Of a stretch of DNA of 64,000 bases, positions 26,063-38,760 are shown piece after piece. The translations under genes and the position numbers were made by a program. The notes under the pieces are model-generated. The model was not told where the DNA came from, searched no databases, and worked only from the letters and a program-made list of their open reading frames with translations. Location of the stretch: contig NW_022881614.1 in assembly GCF_003369915.1 (NCBI RefSeq), forward strand, positions 15,540,336-15,604,335, in the 5' to 3' direction. Source of the DNA: Drosophila miranda. Its lineage: Eukaryota; Arthropoda; Insecta; Diptera; Drosophilidae. The number at the start of each line of letters is the position of its first letter. Position 1 is the stretch's first letter.

Positions 26063-27422
26063 GTTGCGGCATCTCGCTGGCCAAGCAGACCGCCCAGCGC
26101 CGCATCGTGGGTGGAGATGATGCCGGCTTCGGCTCCTTCCCCTGGCAGGCCTACATACGCATTGGATCATCCAGGTAAGCACTGAAAGAAGGCACTATCT
26201 GCTTCATTACTGAATGGAATATGGGCTTGCTCCTTGCAGATGCGGAGGATCGCTGGTATCGCGCCGTCATGTGGTCACCGCCGGGCATTGTGTGGCTTGG
26301 GCCACTCCTCGTCAGGTGCACGTCACACTGGGCGACTACGTGATAAACTCGGCCGTGGAACCACTGCCGGCTTATACTTTCGGTGTTCGTCGGATCGATG
26401 TGCATCCGTACTTCAAGTTCACCCCGCAGGCGGATCGCTTTGACATCTCAGTGCTGACGCTGGAACGGACCGTGCACTTCATGCCACACATAGGTAAGCA
26501 CCATTGCGCTTCCCTTCCGAAAGCTGCTCGTGCTGATTATCTTCCCACTACAGCCCCCATCTGCCTGCCCGAGAAGAACGAGGACTTTCTGGGTAAATTC
26601 GGATGGGGTGCCGGCTGGGGTGCTCTGAATCCGGGCTCTCGGCTGCGTCCCAAGACGCTGCAAGCCGTCGATGTTCCGGTGATCGAGAACCGGATCTGCG
26701 AGCGCTGGCACCGGCAGAACGGAATCAATGTGGTCATCTATCAGGAGATGCTCTGCGCGGGCTACCGCAATGGGGGCAAGGACTCGTGCCAGGGCGACTC
26801 GGGTGGACCACTGATGCACGACAAGAACGGGCGCTGGTACTTGATCGGTGAGTGTCCCTTCAAGAGACCTGTTACCTGCATCTATACTCATTTCCCTCTC
26901 CCTCTTCCAGGTGTCGTCTCGGCCGGGTACTCGTGTGCGTCCCGTGGCCAGCCAGGGATCTACCACAGCGTGAGCAAGACCGTCGACTGGGTATCCTATG
27001 TCGTTGGCCTCACGATGAACATTTGATGGATTTACTACTAATTTATTCTCATCGCTTCACATTCGCAGTCGCAATCGCACCTGCCTGGTGCATAATTTTG
27101 TACATAACTCACTTCATTCTGCTCACTGAATACTGAATTCTGATCAATGCTAACTCTATTTATGAATACAAACGAATTATAACATTTAATGTAATTGAAA
27201 AAATTAGCGCAGTACAATTTAGCGGATAGAAATGGACGGTATGTACTGCATATGTACATGTGTGAATCTGTATCTAAAAGATGCTCATCCGTGCGACATT
27301 ATTGCAGAGCCAGCCCTAAACTAATTATAATTAATGATTAATAATTATGGATTAATTTACGTAGTCATATGCGCTGTTATGTAATTTTAATACTATTTAT
27401 GAACTACTACATTTCGTGTGTA

Positions 27423-27428
27423 AATAAA
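27423..27428 (+). terminator. Candidate poly(A) signal of the first protease gene
   Basis: AATAAA about 400 bp past the stop codon. The convergent four-TM gene has a TTTATT (AATAAA on the minus strand) at 27457-27462, so the two 3' ends nearly meet. Confidence 0.5.
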
Positions 27429-27503
27429 TTATACAAATGTTGAAATGAAGTCGCAATTTATTCTATTAAAATTTCATTAGAATGTATTTGATTGTTTGTG
27501 CAG

Positions 27504-28357
27504 CTACTGTTTGAGGGGCACGGGCACGTAGACCTGTTGACAGGGAACTCCAGCCGCTGCTGTCCAACCATGCTCGGTATCCTTGTAGAAGACTCCGCCA
27601 AGAGTCCCATACTTCGACTGCTCTCCCATCACGCGGAATAGGGTGAAGACCTCGTGATAGATCTTGTAAAAGGTCACTGTAGAAACGATATGATATATTA
27701 AGCTGTATTAAGGGATGTATCATTTCTTCGACGAGCTTACCCAGAACGAGCGTGAATACCAGAAGGCACATCAAAAAGCTGGACAGATCAATGAAGAGGC
27801 CCACGGTGGCATAGAAGACACCCACATACAGGCCAAAACCAAAGATCAAGCCATGGAATATCAACCAGGGATACATCAGACAGCTCATATCCTTAGACGA
27901 GGAGGATGAGGAAAGGTCAAGAAAACGGATGTTATTCGGGCATTAGCATTTCCTCTTACCCGAGCCACGCCAATGAGCAGCAGTAGGCTGACGGCCGCGT
28001 TGATCAACGACAGTCCATATGCGCAATAGCTAAAGATGGTCAACACTGCAAGGAGCCGGAAACGGAGGCGTCAGAGGAATTTCACATAATCTAGGGAGGA
28101 AGGTTCTACTCACGATTCATCAGAAACTGGTGCTCGTTGGCCGCGGCAATGCTGAGGGGCGCTTGCTTTAGCATCAGTGCGATATTCGGGTGCATGTGGA
28201 GGGTCAGCATGGAGCTGCCCAGGGTCACGGAGGATATGATCACGCCCAGCCAGCCCAGGATTAGGACGTTGTACTTGAGATTCTGGCACTGCACGTACGA
28301 GATACCAGTGCCGCATGCAACACTGCCCTGGTGATATCTGTTATCATTACGCCCCAT
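27504..28357 (-). CDS. Small four-transmembrane protein, function unknown
   Basis: Exons on the minus strand: 28357-28114, 28045-27960, 27891-27741 and 27676-27504 (TAG). All junctions are GT-AG and in phase, giving 217 aa. The protein starts MGRNDNRYHQGS. It has four hydrophobic segments: NVLILGWLGVIISSVTL, then SYCAYGLSLINAAVSLLLLIGVA across exon 2, then LIFHGLIFGFGLYVGVFYATV, then LSSFLMCLLVFTLVLV. The hydrophilic C-terminus ends VYVPVPLKQ. Spacing and size resemble small insect-specific multi-pass proteins (DUF4728-like families), but I recognise no function. No lesion is seen. It lies between two protease genes and converges on the first. Confidence 0.82.
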
Positions 28358-29605
28358 GATTATCGTCGAGAGTCGATTCTGTGGTGCGTTCCCAATTGTG
28401 TTTTGTGTTCAGTGTAGTTCTTGTTTTGTTTTGTTTCTTTTTTGCTGTAGTGTATGCTGCTTCATGTGTTTACAATAGAACAAACTACGATGAACTGAAT
28501 AGAGAACAACCTTTGGCTCCACACTGACAAGGCGAGAGAGACCCGAAACAGCAAAGGCCTGCTAGGAGAACAGTTCTTATTCGTACACTCGTACAATAGG
28601 TGGGTAGTATATGTTTTATTATGCTAATCCCGAATTAGAAAGTTACTTCATAAATGGATGGGCTGGCTCCCCCCTTTGGGGTCAGTGGTTCGCCTTTGTC
28701 TGACTCTGGAACGCACCTCCAGCCGTGTGGTGTTCCCATTCCAAGAGATGGCGAGATGCCAGCGGTTGTGGCAATTATGTCGCATAAAATAATTATAACA
28801 GACCTGGGGCACATTTCCTGCGTTGCTGGCATCAGCATTTCGTAATAATTAGTAAAGATGAAGAACACAGCACATCAGTAGTGGCAGTTGCATCCACCAG
28901 CAGAGCCAAGACAAACCAGAACCAAGATCCAACCTGTTGCTGCGGAAGCATTCGGCGCCCAGTTCGAGTTTGGCCAGCGGCGCGTGCGGTTGTGGCGGCT
29001 CCACCTCCCATCTACAGACCATCTAGAGAACCGAGCCCCATCTCGCGGAGAAGTTTTCGGAAAATGTGTGAGTCGTGCGGGCAACATCAATGGCTGCTCG
29101 TGGTGGTAAAAGTAAAAGCACTAAGGAAACTGTGCCATCGAGCCAAGTGAATTGGCACACTTCCCGTTGGGATGAGTGTTATATAAAGATCCATTAGCTA
29201 GTGCGTGCCTGTGCGGACAGGTGACCCATTTAGCGGGTGACCCCAAAACTCGTATCTCTTTCTCATATCAAGGACACACATCCACAACTCTTCCCCCGTA
29301 AAAGCTCTCGGCCGTGAGTCATCCGCGAGACAAGCCCATACCCATACCCATACCCATAAACAGAGACGACACCGAGTAAAAGTGGAGCAGCAGCAGTAAT
29401 AAGAAATATAAGTAGAAGAAAGAGCAGAAGGCACGGCCAGAAGAGCCGCAGCTACATAAAAGTGAATAAGAAACTGTCATGCTTTCGTTGGCAACCATCC
29501 GGAGCTCATGCCAATGGAGATTTAACAGTCCACAAATTGTGTTAAATGCCTTAACACCCACCAGTAATCATATCTACTCCAAATAGTGAACAGTGAATAG
29601 TGACA
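28358..29605. other. Divergent intergenic region between the four-TM gene and the second protease gene
   Basis: No convincing coding frame. It should contain the promoters of both divergent genes. A TATA-like ATATAAAG lies at 29181-29188. Short simple repeats occur near 29340 (ACCCAT units) and 29385-29430 (AG-rich). Confidence 0.5.
29181..29188 (+). promoter_or_regulatory. TATA-like box upstream of the second protease gene
   Basis: ATATAAAG about 420 bp before the start codon. A start site about 30 bp downstream would give a 5' leader of roughly 390 bp. No initiator consensus is clear, so this is tentative. Confidence 0.35.
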
Positions 29606-31080
29606 ATGAATCTGCTGGTGTGGCTCCTAGTGCTGCTCCTGCTATGCTGCCACCTCAGCCACGGCCAGGCCAGTGAGTAAGTGCAAGAGTCCCCCAAACT
29701 GCCTATTGATCGTGGTCTCCTTCAGATATCCTCAACACGTTGCTGGGCGTTCCCGCCGCAAGTTGAGCTTCTCCTGCTGGCTGCAGGGCGGCAAGCATGC
29801 TAAGGGCTGTGGCAGCAACAAGTGGCTCTTCAGCTGCTGCATCGCCGCCGATCCCCAGCATCCGCATCTATCCCAGTCGCAGCTGCCGCATCCGCATCCG
29901 TCGTCTTTGGTGAATCTCATCGATTATGGCCAGCTCAAGATGAGTCTGCAGAGTCTGCCCAAGCGTATCAAGTTGCGGCGTCGCGACGACAATGAGCTGC
30001 TCAACGTTCAGGTAAGATTTGTGGCTGCCCCAGTGACGATTGAGCCTCCTCCAATCCATTACAGCCCGAGTGTGGGGTGCCACGAACTGCTCAGAACACG
30101 CTACAGAAGCGTATCATCGGAGGCCGGCCGGCACAGTTCGCCGAGTATCCGTGGCAGGCGCACATCCGCATAGCCGAGTACCAGTGCGGCGGGGTGCTAA
30201 TCTCGGCCAACATGGTGGCCTCGGCTGCCCATTGCATACAGCAGGCGCAGCTGCCGGATATCACCGTGTATCTGGGGGAGCTGGATACCCAGGATCTGGG
30301 CCACATAAACGAGCCGCAGCCAGTGCAGAAGCACAGCGTAGTGCAAAAGATCATCCATCCGCGCTTTAACTTTCGCATGACGCAGCCAGACAGCTACGAT
30401 CTGGCTTTGCTGAAGCTGGCCCACCCCACGGCCTTCAGCGAGCACATCCTGCCCATTTGCCTGCCCCATTATCCCATCCGGTTGATCGGACGCAAAGGCC
30501 TCATCGCCGGCTGGGGTAAGACCGAGGCACATTTGGGGAATGCGGGCACCAACATGCTGCAGGTGGCCAGCGTCCCCATCATTAGTGAGTAGCTCTTCAA
30601 ATCTCTCACTCATCATCATCAATATCTGCCATTTGCCATCATATCAGCCACCTTCGACTGCATTCGCTGGCACGAGAGCAAGCAAATAAATGTGGAAATC
30701 AAGGCGGAAATGTTCTGTGCCGGCCACTCGGATGGCCACATGGATGCGTGTCTGGGTGAGTGAGTGGGGCAAGCAGAACAAGCAAGATATTCAAGTTCGT
30801 TGTCCTTCACAGGCGACTCCGGAGGTCCGCTGGTGATCAAGGATCGCGGACGATTTGTACTCGTCGGCATCACTAGCGCCGGCTTCGGCTGTGGCGTCGA
30901 TCACCAGCCAGGTGCGATCATTCCACAATAACTTACGATATGATTGGAAAACTAATTGATTGTTCTGTTTTAGGCATATACCACAATGTTCAGAAGACTG
31001 TGAGGTGGATACAAGATGTGGTGACACGCAACGAATTGTATCGAAAGCGCCTGGAATTAGCCCGCGACAAATCTCATTAG
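29606..31080 (+). CDS. CG8172: Secreted trypsin-fold serine protease with a short Cys-rich pro-domain (CG8172-like)
   Basis: Exons 29606-29676, 29726-30011, 30065-30584, 30648-30755, 30813-30911 and 30974-31080 (TAG), all GT-AG and in phase. A signal peptide (MNLLVWLLVLLLLCC...SHGQA) is followed by a basic pro-region with four cysteines in the pattern CWLQGG...GCGSNKWLFSCC, a reduced CLIP-like knot. Then a linker leads to CGVP and the activation site KR|IIGGRPA. The catalytic triad is visible: SAAHC (His), SYDLALL (Asp) and GDSGGPL (Ser). Cysteines near the C-terminus (MFCAGHSD, GFGCGVDHQPGIYHNV) fit the family. The residue six before the catalytic Ser is Asp in MDACLGDSGG, consistent with trypsin-like specificity. 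I see no frameshift or stop. Tandem to the first protease gene with one gene between, so the pair probably arose by local duplication. The CG8172 name rests on remembered similarity. Confidence 0.85.
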
Positions 31081-32009
31081 TTTATGGCTCGTAGCATTAG
31101 GCAGTGGATATGTGCAATACAAAACATGCCAAACCACATAAGAAACACATTTATTTAGTAGATTTAATAAATATTATTATGTACACTATTTATTATGTAG
31201 ACTCCTTTCTTCCAATTATGGATCCCACAGCGATGCCTATGCGGGCTTAAGCCGAGCACTTGGGACTCTTTTATAGTGCTGCTCTTCTTCTCCCTCTCTA
31301 CTGAGACGAAACCCTCTTTATAGAACAAACAATGGCTGTGGTTCCCAAAAAGAAATACAGTTGGTTTCAAAAAAATTTGATGCACATTATGAGTACAGGT
31401 CGTTGATTATGTATTTAGTATTTAGTGATATCAATATGTATTTCATTGTTTGGTTCAACAACAATACTCGGAAAAACATTTGGTGTGGCGTAACATTTTT
31501 GGGAGAATTGCCATAGATTTCACTACGATAAATTGTTGTATAAATAGTTTAACATTTAATATAGCTGGTGGGGGCGTAGATTATCCAACAATTTACGATA
31601 ACATTTGATTGGCGCCCTTTAATAGACGGTGCAATGTAGAATCAACGGTTAAGGGATGTACACACTCGTATATGTACTTTTCTGAACTTTGATGAAATGA
31701 TTGGCATTCAATAATCAAATTCGACAGACTTAAAATAGTTGTGTGTGTAATAGTAGGAAGCGAATCATAAATGAGTAGAGTGGCCTAGACCCAAACATCG
31801 TTCTGATCGTCGCGACCAGCAGTAGCAGAGATGACAAAAACGGATCAAATGTATTTAAAACTTAGGTCATAGCTTGTTGCGTTTGTAAACTAAAAACAAT
31901 CATTGAGATAGATTCGAAGGATAGAAGAATAGATGGTGCTTTAGCAAGTTACACTGGGCAATGCAAAAAAATCAAACGGGGATGGGCAGCTTCATCATCG
32001 TGAGTTCGT
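31081..32009. other. Convergent 3' region between the second protease gene and Pfk
   Basis: No coding gene seen. AATAAA at 31166-31171 on the plus strand is a likely poly(A) signal for the protease gene. AT-rich sequence up to 32009 is probably the Pfk 3' untranslated region on the minus strand. Confidence 0.5.
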
Positions 32010-34393
32010 CTAGGCAACGGCATCGGTGGCGCATTCCTCCTCGACGGTGATGTACATACCCTCCTCCTCGTAGGCAGAGTCGTGCTTGGCAAGGATTCTC
32101 AGAAGCGGACGCAGACGCAGCCACCATTGCTTCTTTGGTATGCGTTGACTGGCGGAGAAAATTTCGAGAAATTACGCATGAAACTAGTCCCAACATCTGG
32201 GGATACTCACTCAAAGTTTGTCTCTCCAATGAGATCGACCAGTGGAGTGAAGCGGTATTGACGCGACACAATGCCCAGCAAAGTGGCGGTGTCGGGAGCC
32301 TTGCAGGTGATCTCGCCGTTGGCATTGATGTTAGTCTTGATCTGCTCAGCCAACCAGTCGACGCACTTGGCCGCCATCTTCGTGCCCATGTTGCGGTCGA
32401 AGGGTGTGGGCGATCCTCCCTGCTGCATGTGGCCGAGGATGTTCATACGGCAGGTGAAGAGACCCTTACCTTCCTCCGAGTACAGGCGATAGATGAAGTC
32501 TGTGCTATAGTTCTCGCAAGCCTTCTCGTTACGCAGGATCAGACCTCGAGAAACGCCCTCGGCCATTTTGCTGGCCATGTGGTAGACATCCTGCTGCAGG
32601 TCCTTGATGGAGAACTTCTCCTCGTAAATGTACGCGGCATCCGCACCACCAGCCAGACCCGCCAGCGTAGCCAAATAGCCGCAATATCCGCCCATTGTCT
32701 CGATAACGAACACACGACGCTTCGTGCCCTGGGCCGACTGACGGATACGGTCGCAGATCTCCGTGATTTCATTCAGACCCGTGTCGCATCCGAGCGAGAA
32801 CTCTGTGCCGGGCACATTGTTTGAAATCGTCGCGGGTACGACCACGATCGGGATGCAGAACTGTGGATAGTTATCGCGGTGATCGGCGATCTGTCCGGCG
32901 GCATGGTAAGTTTCGAATCCACCGATGATGAGGAGACCCTGGATCTTGAATTCCTTCAAACGAGCAGCAATCTCTTTGAACTTTCCCTCGGGCAGGGTGC
33001 GTTTAGTGCCCAGATAGGCGCCGCCCTGGCCCACCCATCCACTCACATCCGACCTGGAGAGGAGATCGGTTATGCACTCCGCTCAACTCTGTATAGTATC
33101 ACGTGCAGACTCACCATCCCAATTCACGTACATTGCCAGCAATGAGACCCTCGACACCGTCGTTGATACCATAGACAACGTCGCCACGATAGATGGCATT
33201 GCGCACGAAACTGCGCACGGCCGCGTTCATGCCACAAGAGGGGGCACCAATGTGCATGACCGCTAGCCTGTACCCCTCGATGCCCTTGCCTTCGGCATCG
33301 AAGCACTCCTTTGGTGGCTTCAAGCGGGTCAACATCTTGTATGTCTCCAGATTGCGCTCGAAGGAGCGCCCACGCAGCTTGACGGCATCCGCCCAGCGTT
33401 TCTCCTTCATGGCCTTGGCCACTGCCTGAGTGCGCTCCACACACTCCATCAACGGCACACGCACGGCCTGATTGCCATCCAAAGAGATGACCACAGGCAC
33501 AGAATCCTTAGTGGCCTCCATCAGAGCCAAAGTCGCCTCGGCGCCCATGCGGCATGCCTGAAATTGGATCAGATCATGTTAGGGAATGCTTAAGATGGAA
33601 TGCTCAATTAGATACGAACCAAAATACGATCGAAGGCGCTGGGATTGCCGCCGCGCTGGACATGACCGAGGACCGTGATGCGTGCATCGTGCTTCAAGCG
33701 CTCATCGATCACCTTCTTAACATCCTCAGCGGTAATTGGATTTCCCTCACGGTCCATAGCTCCCTCAGCCACGATGACAATGTTCAAACGCTGGCCAGCC
33801 GATCGTTCCTGTTTAAAAATCACTATGTATCAGTATTCTATTCATAGAGATAAAGAGGCGTGTTGTGCGCTTAATGTATTTACACATTGATGTACGATTT
33901 ACATATACCACAATTTTTTACTTCAAGCTGATGAATGCAGTGCGTTTTAAAACTTTTTTTTAGGTTTAAACTAAAGTATTCAAAAATTTTGGATTTATTT
34001 ATGACTTGCATTGAACTAAAAGATGTTATAAAACGCACTGCAGCAGCTCATATTGTATGTATATGGAGTTTTGTATAAAAAGCACAAGCATAAGCCCCTA
34101 AAACCAATGAAAAGTAGACGATAGACATAAGTAGATGATGATTTAAAGATCGAAATGAGGATGAGTGATAGTAGAGCCGGGAACGTTAATAGACACACAC
34201 AATGAAACATGAAAATAATATAGGAGAGACCAAAGAACCCAATACAATTGAATACACAAGTTGAAGCTATGGCTTCAAATTAAATTCCAAAAACGAGGTG
34301 TTAGAAAGATTTTTGGATATTCCAACTTCAGACTTTTATAGAGTAAACGCTAAAAAAAACGAATGAAGGTAGGAGGAGGGCAATCAGCCTGAC

Positions 34394-34502
34394 CTGATGG
34401 AGTTTGATACTGAGATCGTCCTGCCACGTGACATCCACTGGTTCTTCGGGTATAAACATAAAATCAGCCTCTGTGGCTATAGCCGCGGATATGGCTAAGT
34501 AA
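34394..34502 (-). other. Pfk: Pfk mutually exclusive exon, copy 1
   Basis: 109 bp, spliced G|YLAISAAIATEADFMFIPE...KLHQ. Acceptor TTTTAG, donor GTCAGG. Same length and phase as the exons at 34886 and 35216. Confidence 0.85.
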
Positions 34503-34885
34503 CTAAAACGAAAAGATTAAACACACAAAAAAAGAAAAAGGAAAATGTTGACAAACGTTGCTGTGAATCGATGAGGGGTGTAGTGGATAAACTTAAGATT
34601 ATTTACAATGTGATACAGCAGGCGATACGGGAAAGAGACAAACGCATACGTTAATTGTGCATAAATCAGAATCATCCAATAGATCAGACCATACCATACA
34701 AAATATATGGAAAAAATCGAGTGTGCAGGAGTTAATATGGAGCGTAAAATAATAAAAGTCAAACTCCTTCGCGTGTGTCTTTAGAACTCACTACTATACT
34801 AATAGGTTTTTGTATCTAGCGAGTGTGCATTATTTGCTGGAGATCAAAGAAAGCGAGTGGAAAATATTGTAGTTCAACTTCTTGC

Positions 34886-34994
34886 CTGGGCCAATTGAGT
34901 GCACAGCCTATCTGGCCAATCGACTTTCGGGGGCATTTCCGGAATGAATATGAAATCAGCTTCACTAGACAATCCGGCAACAAGTGCTAAATAA
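34886..34994 (-). other. Pfk: Pfk mutually exclusive exon, copy 2
   Basis: 109 bp, [20 protein letters not shown]...TQLAQ. The acceptor follows an (AT)n tract. The donor is GC type (GCAAGA). Confidence 0.85.
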
Positions 34995-35215
34995 CTGTAT
35001 ATATATATATATATATGTATACAATTTAGAAAATGTACTTATTAATCATAAAAGGAATTTGGAGATGGGCTGGATCGGATAGGTGGGTTGACGAGTAGTA
35101 TCCACAGAAAGATCGAGTGATACGAGTATCTTGGAAGGCATTCAATGATGACAGAAATACAGAAATGTGCGAAATGAATGACTGCAACATTCAACAGATC
35201 TCTGTTTCCGCTTGC

Positions 35216-35324
35216 CTGTTCCAACTTAAGCACTAATTTATCGGACCAATCGGTGGGCGGGGGATATTCAGGGAGAAAGACATAGTCTGCCTCGGATATA
35301 ACGCCAGCCACCACTGATAAATAT
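35216..35324 (-). other. Pfk: Pfk mutually exclusive exon, copy 3
   Basis: 109 bp, G|YLSVVAGVISEADYVFLPE...KLEQ. Acceptor ATCTAG. The donor is GC type (GCAAGC). Confidence 0.85.
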
Positions 35325-35431
35325 CTAGATATTCCAGGATTGACATTAGGAGATATGAATCATCGCGTTGTCCCCAATTAATCACCGCCCCTCTATCTGG
35401 AAGAACCCCTAAATTACCGGACCCCTTCTTA

Positions 35432-35617
<186 letters not shown>

Positions 35618-36372
35618 TCATTTCAATGCAGAGTAGATTTCTCCTTCCATACCAATCCCACGATGTGCAACACACTGTTCTTCTCCAGCTGAGCGGCAGC
35701 GATGCTGCCATTCTTCACCAGCTCATCCAACAGGCTGGACCACTCCTGACGGAACAGATTGGCGCCGGTAAGGGAGCCATCACCGCCAATTATCACCAGG
35801 TTGGTGATTTCCTTCTGCACCAGGTTGTTGGCGGCCTTGAGGCGGCCAGCACGTTCACGGAAATCCGCACAGCGGGCGGAGCCAATAATGGTGCAGCCGC
35901 GATGGATGATGGAGGACACCGAGGCCCAGTTGGCCTCCTGAATATTGTCTCCGCCATCTACCATGCCCTGGTAGCCTTCGCGGATGAAGTAGGCCTGTGG
36001 ATTGAATTATATAGTATTGATTATAGTAGATATCAACTTTTATCGCGAAGTATCGAGTATCTATTCAAAATTATTGCCTAATAAATCGTTGGTTTTCCAT
36101 AGCTATCATTGCCAAAATAATGACAGACTTCACTGCGAAGACATAGACTGATCCAGGCAATCAGACCATCAAATTTCAGTTTCATTGACCCAAAACTATT
36201 AAAATGGCCATCAAAATTTATTCTAATCAATTTCAATTACGCACAATTGAAAAAATATTTGCATATTTTTTGGAGCAAAAACTTCGAATAGAAACGAACC
36301 AATTGGTCAGATGGAAGATTTTTAATCGAAACTTAGAACACAACAAAAAAGTGAAACAGAAATTAGTCGAAA

Positions 36373-37472
36373 CGAGGGGGAACGTTGTGAGTTGCTGCGG
36401 ACACCGCAACTCTACGGTTATACCCGATACTAAGTCAGTATGCCTCTCCTCCGGCAGACGCCGCTAATATTAAACGAAACGACAAAGAGTGCGTGCGAGA
36501 GACAGAAAATCAGCCTGAGCGTGACGTTGGGCGCTGCGTAGCCAGTGCAAATTGATTTGTTCCTTTTGGCTATAAAAATTATCTGATCTGGTCCAGATTC
36601 AGCAATCTGATAGATATGGTCATTATCTATGATTCTGCGTTTTTAGTTTTCTCGAATGTGCAATATTGTGGATGCAACAGATTTTCGTCCTGTGTGGGGG
36701 CGGAAGGGGGTGGGGCGAAATTCTGAGATATACGTTTTATAGTGAGATCTAACAGAAGTGCGGATACCAAATTTGGTTACTCTAGCCTTAATAGACTCTG
36801 AGATTTGTGGATGCCCCAGATTTTCGTCCTTTGCGGGGGCGGAAGGGGGTGTGGCGAAATTTGGACACGAAACGGTCAAGGTCCGATATCACAGGAGTGT
36901 GGATACCAAATTTGGTTGCTCTGGCTCTTATAGGTTCTGAGATCCTTGAACTCATATTTTGCAACTGGCAAAGCCGACCATGAAACCTGTGTGTTAGAGA
37001 GAGACAGAGCGAGAAAGAATGAAATTGTTTTCTTGATTCTGGCTATAATAATTATACGATCTGGTTGAGATTTTACACTCTAGAACATATAGTCATCCTC
37101 TACGATTCTGCGTTTTTGGTTTTATCGTATCTTTAAAAATGTGGATGCCACAGATTTTCGTCCTTTGTGGGGGCGGAAGTGGGCGGGGCGAAGTTTTGAA
37201 ATATTTTTGTAGCAGTGACATATCACAGAAGTCTGGATCCAAAACAACGTTGCTCTAGCTCTTATAGTCTTTGAGCACTAGGCGCTGAAGGGGACGGACA
37301 GACGGACGGACGGACGGACAGACAGACAGGGCTCAATCGACTCGGCTATTGATGCTGATCAAGAATATATATACTTTATGGGGTCGGAAACGATTCCTTC
37401 TGGACGTTACACACATCCACTTTTACCACAAATCTAATATACCCCAATACTCATTTTGAGTATCGGGTATAA
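36373..37472 (+). mobile_element. DINE-1-like element in the first coding intron of Pfk
   Basis: Full-length copy from CGAGGGGGAACG to CGGGTATAA, antisense to Pfk. It carries the dispersed-type block GACACGAAACGGTCAAGG rather than the array type. Confidence 0.9.
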
Positions 37473-37947
37473 AAATCGCATGTGAAAGCACCCAAAATAA
37501 ACTCAATGTCAATGCGCACAGACACATCTGCACACATACACAGACAGCACACAAGTGTGTTACATACACTCGTCGGCTGCTTCGGTGCTTAAGAAATTTC
37601 TTCGTTGGCTGATAAAGATTGTCTAACTGCTAATCCATTAACTAAGTTCAATGCCTGCGATAAGAATGGTGTACATTGATAATTCGAAGCATTTTACGTA
37701 AATTACAGATCAAATTGTTGTTACAGTTGGGGGTGTTGGAGCTTGGGTGGTGGCTGGTGGGTGGTGGGTGTTAAAAGTACTTGGCAGAGGTCACTACTCA
37801 CCTTGCATCCCAAATAGATGGCCATACGCACACATGCACGCACAGCGGCATTCATGCCCTGGGAGTCCCCCCGCTGGTGAAGACAGCCAGCCCCTTGTCC
37901 TTCTGCGAGCCGCGGGCCAGAAAACGTTGGTTAATTTCGGAGTTCAT

Positions 37948-38760
37948 TGCGGATTTTCTTTGAATTTGTTCTTTGATCAAGTTTTAATTGTGACTGTTAA
38001 CGTCTTTCTTCGCTACCGGTAGGCGCGTACACACACAGACACACACACACTGGCCCCGAAAACACCCACTGGGAGGGAGATTAAGGAGATTGTTATTTTA
38101 TACACCCTAGAAAGTCCTTTCCTTTTCTCCAATCAGTCCAAAGGCGCAGAGAGGCGGGAGACTGTCACAGGAGGGGCGGTGTGGATAAATATTATATCCA
38201 AAGATAACTTAATAATATTATATTCGGTTCCGTTCCGTGCTCTTTATCAGCGAAGCGTTTTTCCGTTTCTACGGGCGGCGCGAACAACTGAGGTTTCATT
38301 TTGACGTTTCAAGGTGACCTTTGGCAAGACTCACTGCAAACGAACACTCACACACGCACACTAACACGCTGTCGAACAGGCCAAAATGCTTTCCTGAAAG
38401 CGCGACTGATAAGTCTGATGCAATGTGGGCGTTGTTTGGATTTACACGGCACTGACTATAATAGATTAGGTTTATCTCTGCGGATGGTGGGGCGATCACC
38501 TTAATGATTTTTTTCGAGCTGTAATGAACGGAAAATAGCGATTAAACGCTCTGGACTCGTTTTGTTTACGATCAACCCACAGGCAAGAGTGCGTGTGAAG
38601 AACAGCTGTTGCTGCTCAGCTGTTGAGCGCTGCGAGTAAAAGCTCCGAGCTTTCTCTTCTGGTGATGAACCACGGGGGCCAGCGGTGTATGCCGGCGGTT
38701 ATCGTATCTTATTGATTTCTTTTGAAATCGTAACGGAACGTAAAAGCTAAAATGAATAAT
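37948..38760. other. Upstream region of Pfk
   Basis: Contains the Pfk 5' leader and probably its promoter on the minus strand, plus CA-rich tracts near 38030 and 38350. A TTATCAGC-like segment lies near 38245. No coding gene seen. The gene at 38761 points the same way, so its 3' end lies at the right edge of this stretch. Confidence 0.45.

Larger units (their letters stand above)
10291..27026 (+). pseudogene. CG8170: CLIP-like domain/trypsin-fold serine protease gene (CG8170-like), disrupted in its 5' half
   Basis: Coding exons by splice phase: 10291-11728, 11806-11936, 12190-12420, 26063-26174, 26240-26493, 26555-26847 and 26911-27026 (TGA). The first ATG precedes a hydrophobic signal-like segment ending near SVLSVEA. 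A long Ser/Pro-rich region follows, then a six-cysteine CLIP-like segment (MEC...GTC...LGC...CC, exon 3), then a chymotrypsin-fold domain. That domain has the activation site R|IVGG, TAGHC (His), DRFDIS (Asp) and GDSGGPL (Ser). The protease exons are open, with GT-AG junctions in phase. Two lesions lie upstream. Between about 10890 and 10916 the frame changes with no plausible intron: the upstream frame stops at 10951 and a coding-like frame continues through VAHQFAAEL. TGA at 12285-12287 lies in frame where the fourth CLIP cysteine is expected. The third coding intron is 13.6 kb because of retrotransposon insertion. The CG8170 assignment rests on remembered similarity. Sequencing error is an alternative for the frameshift. 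Confidence 0.72.
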
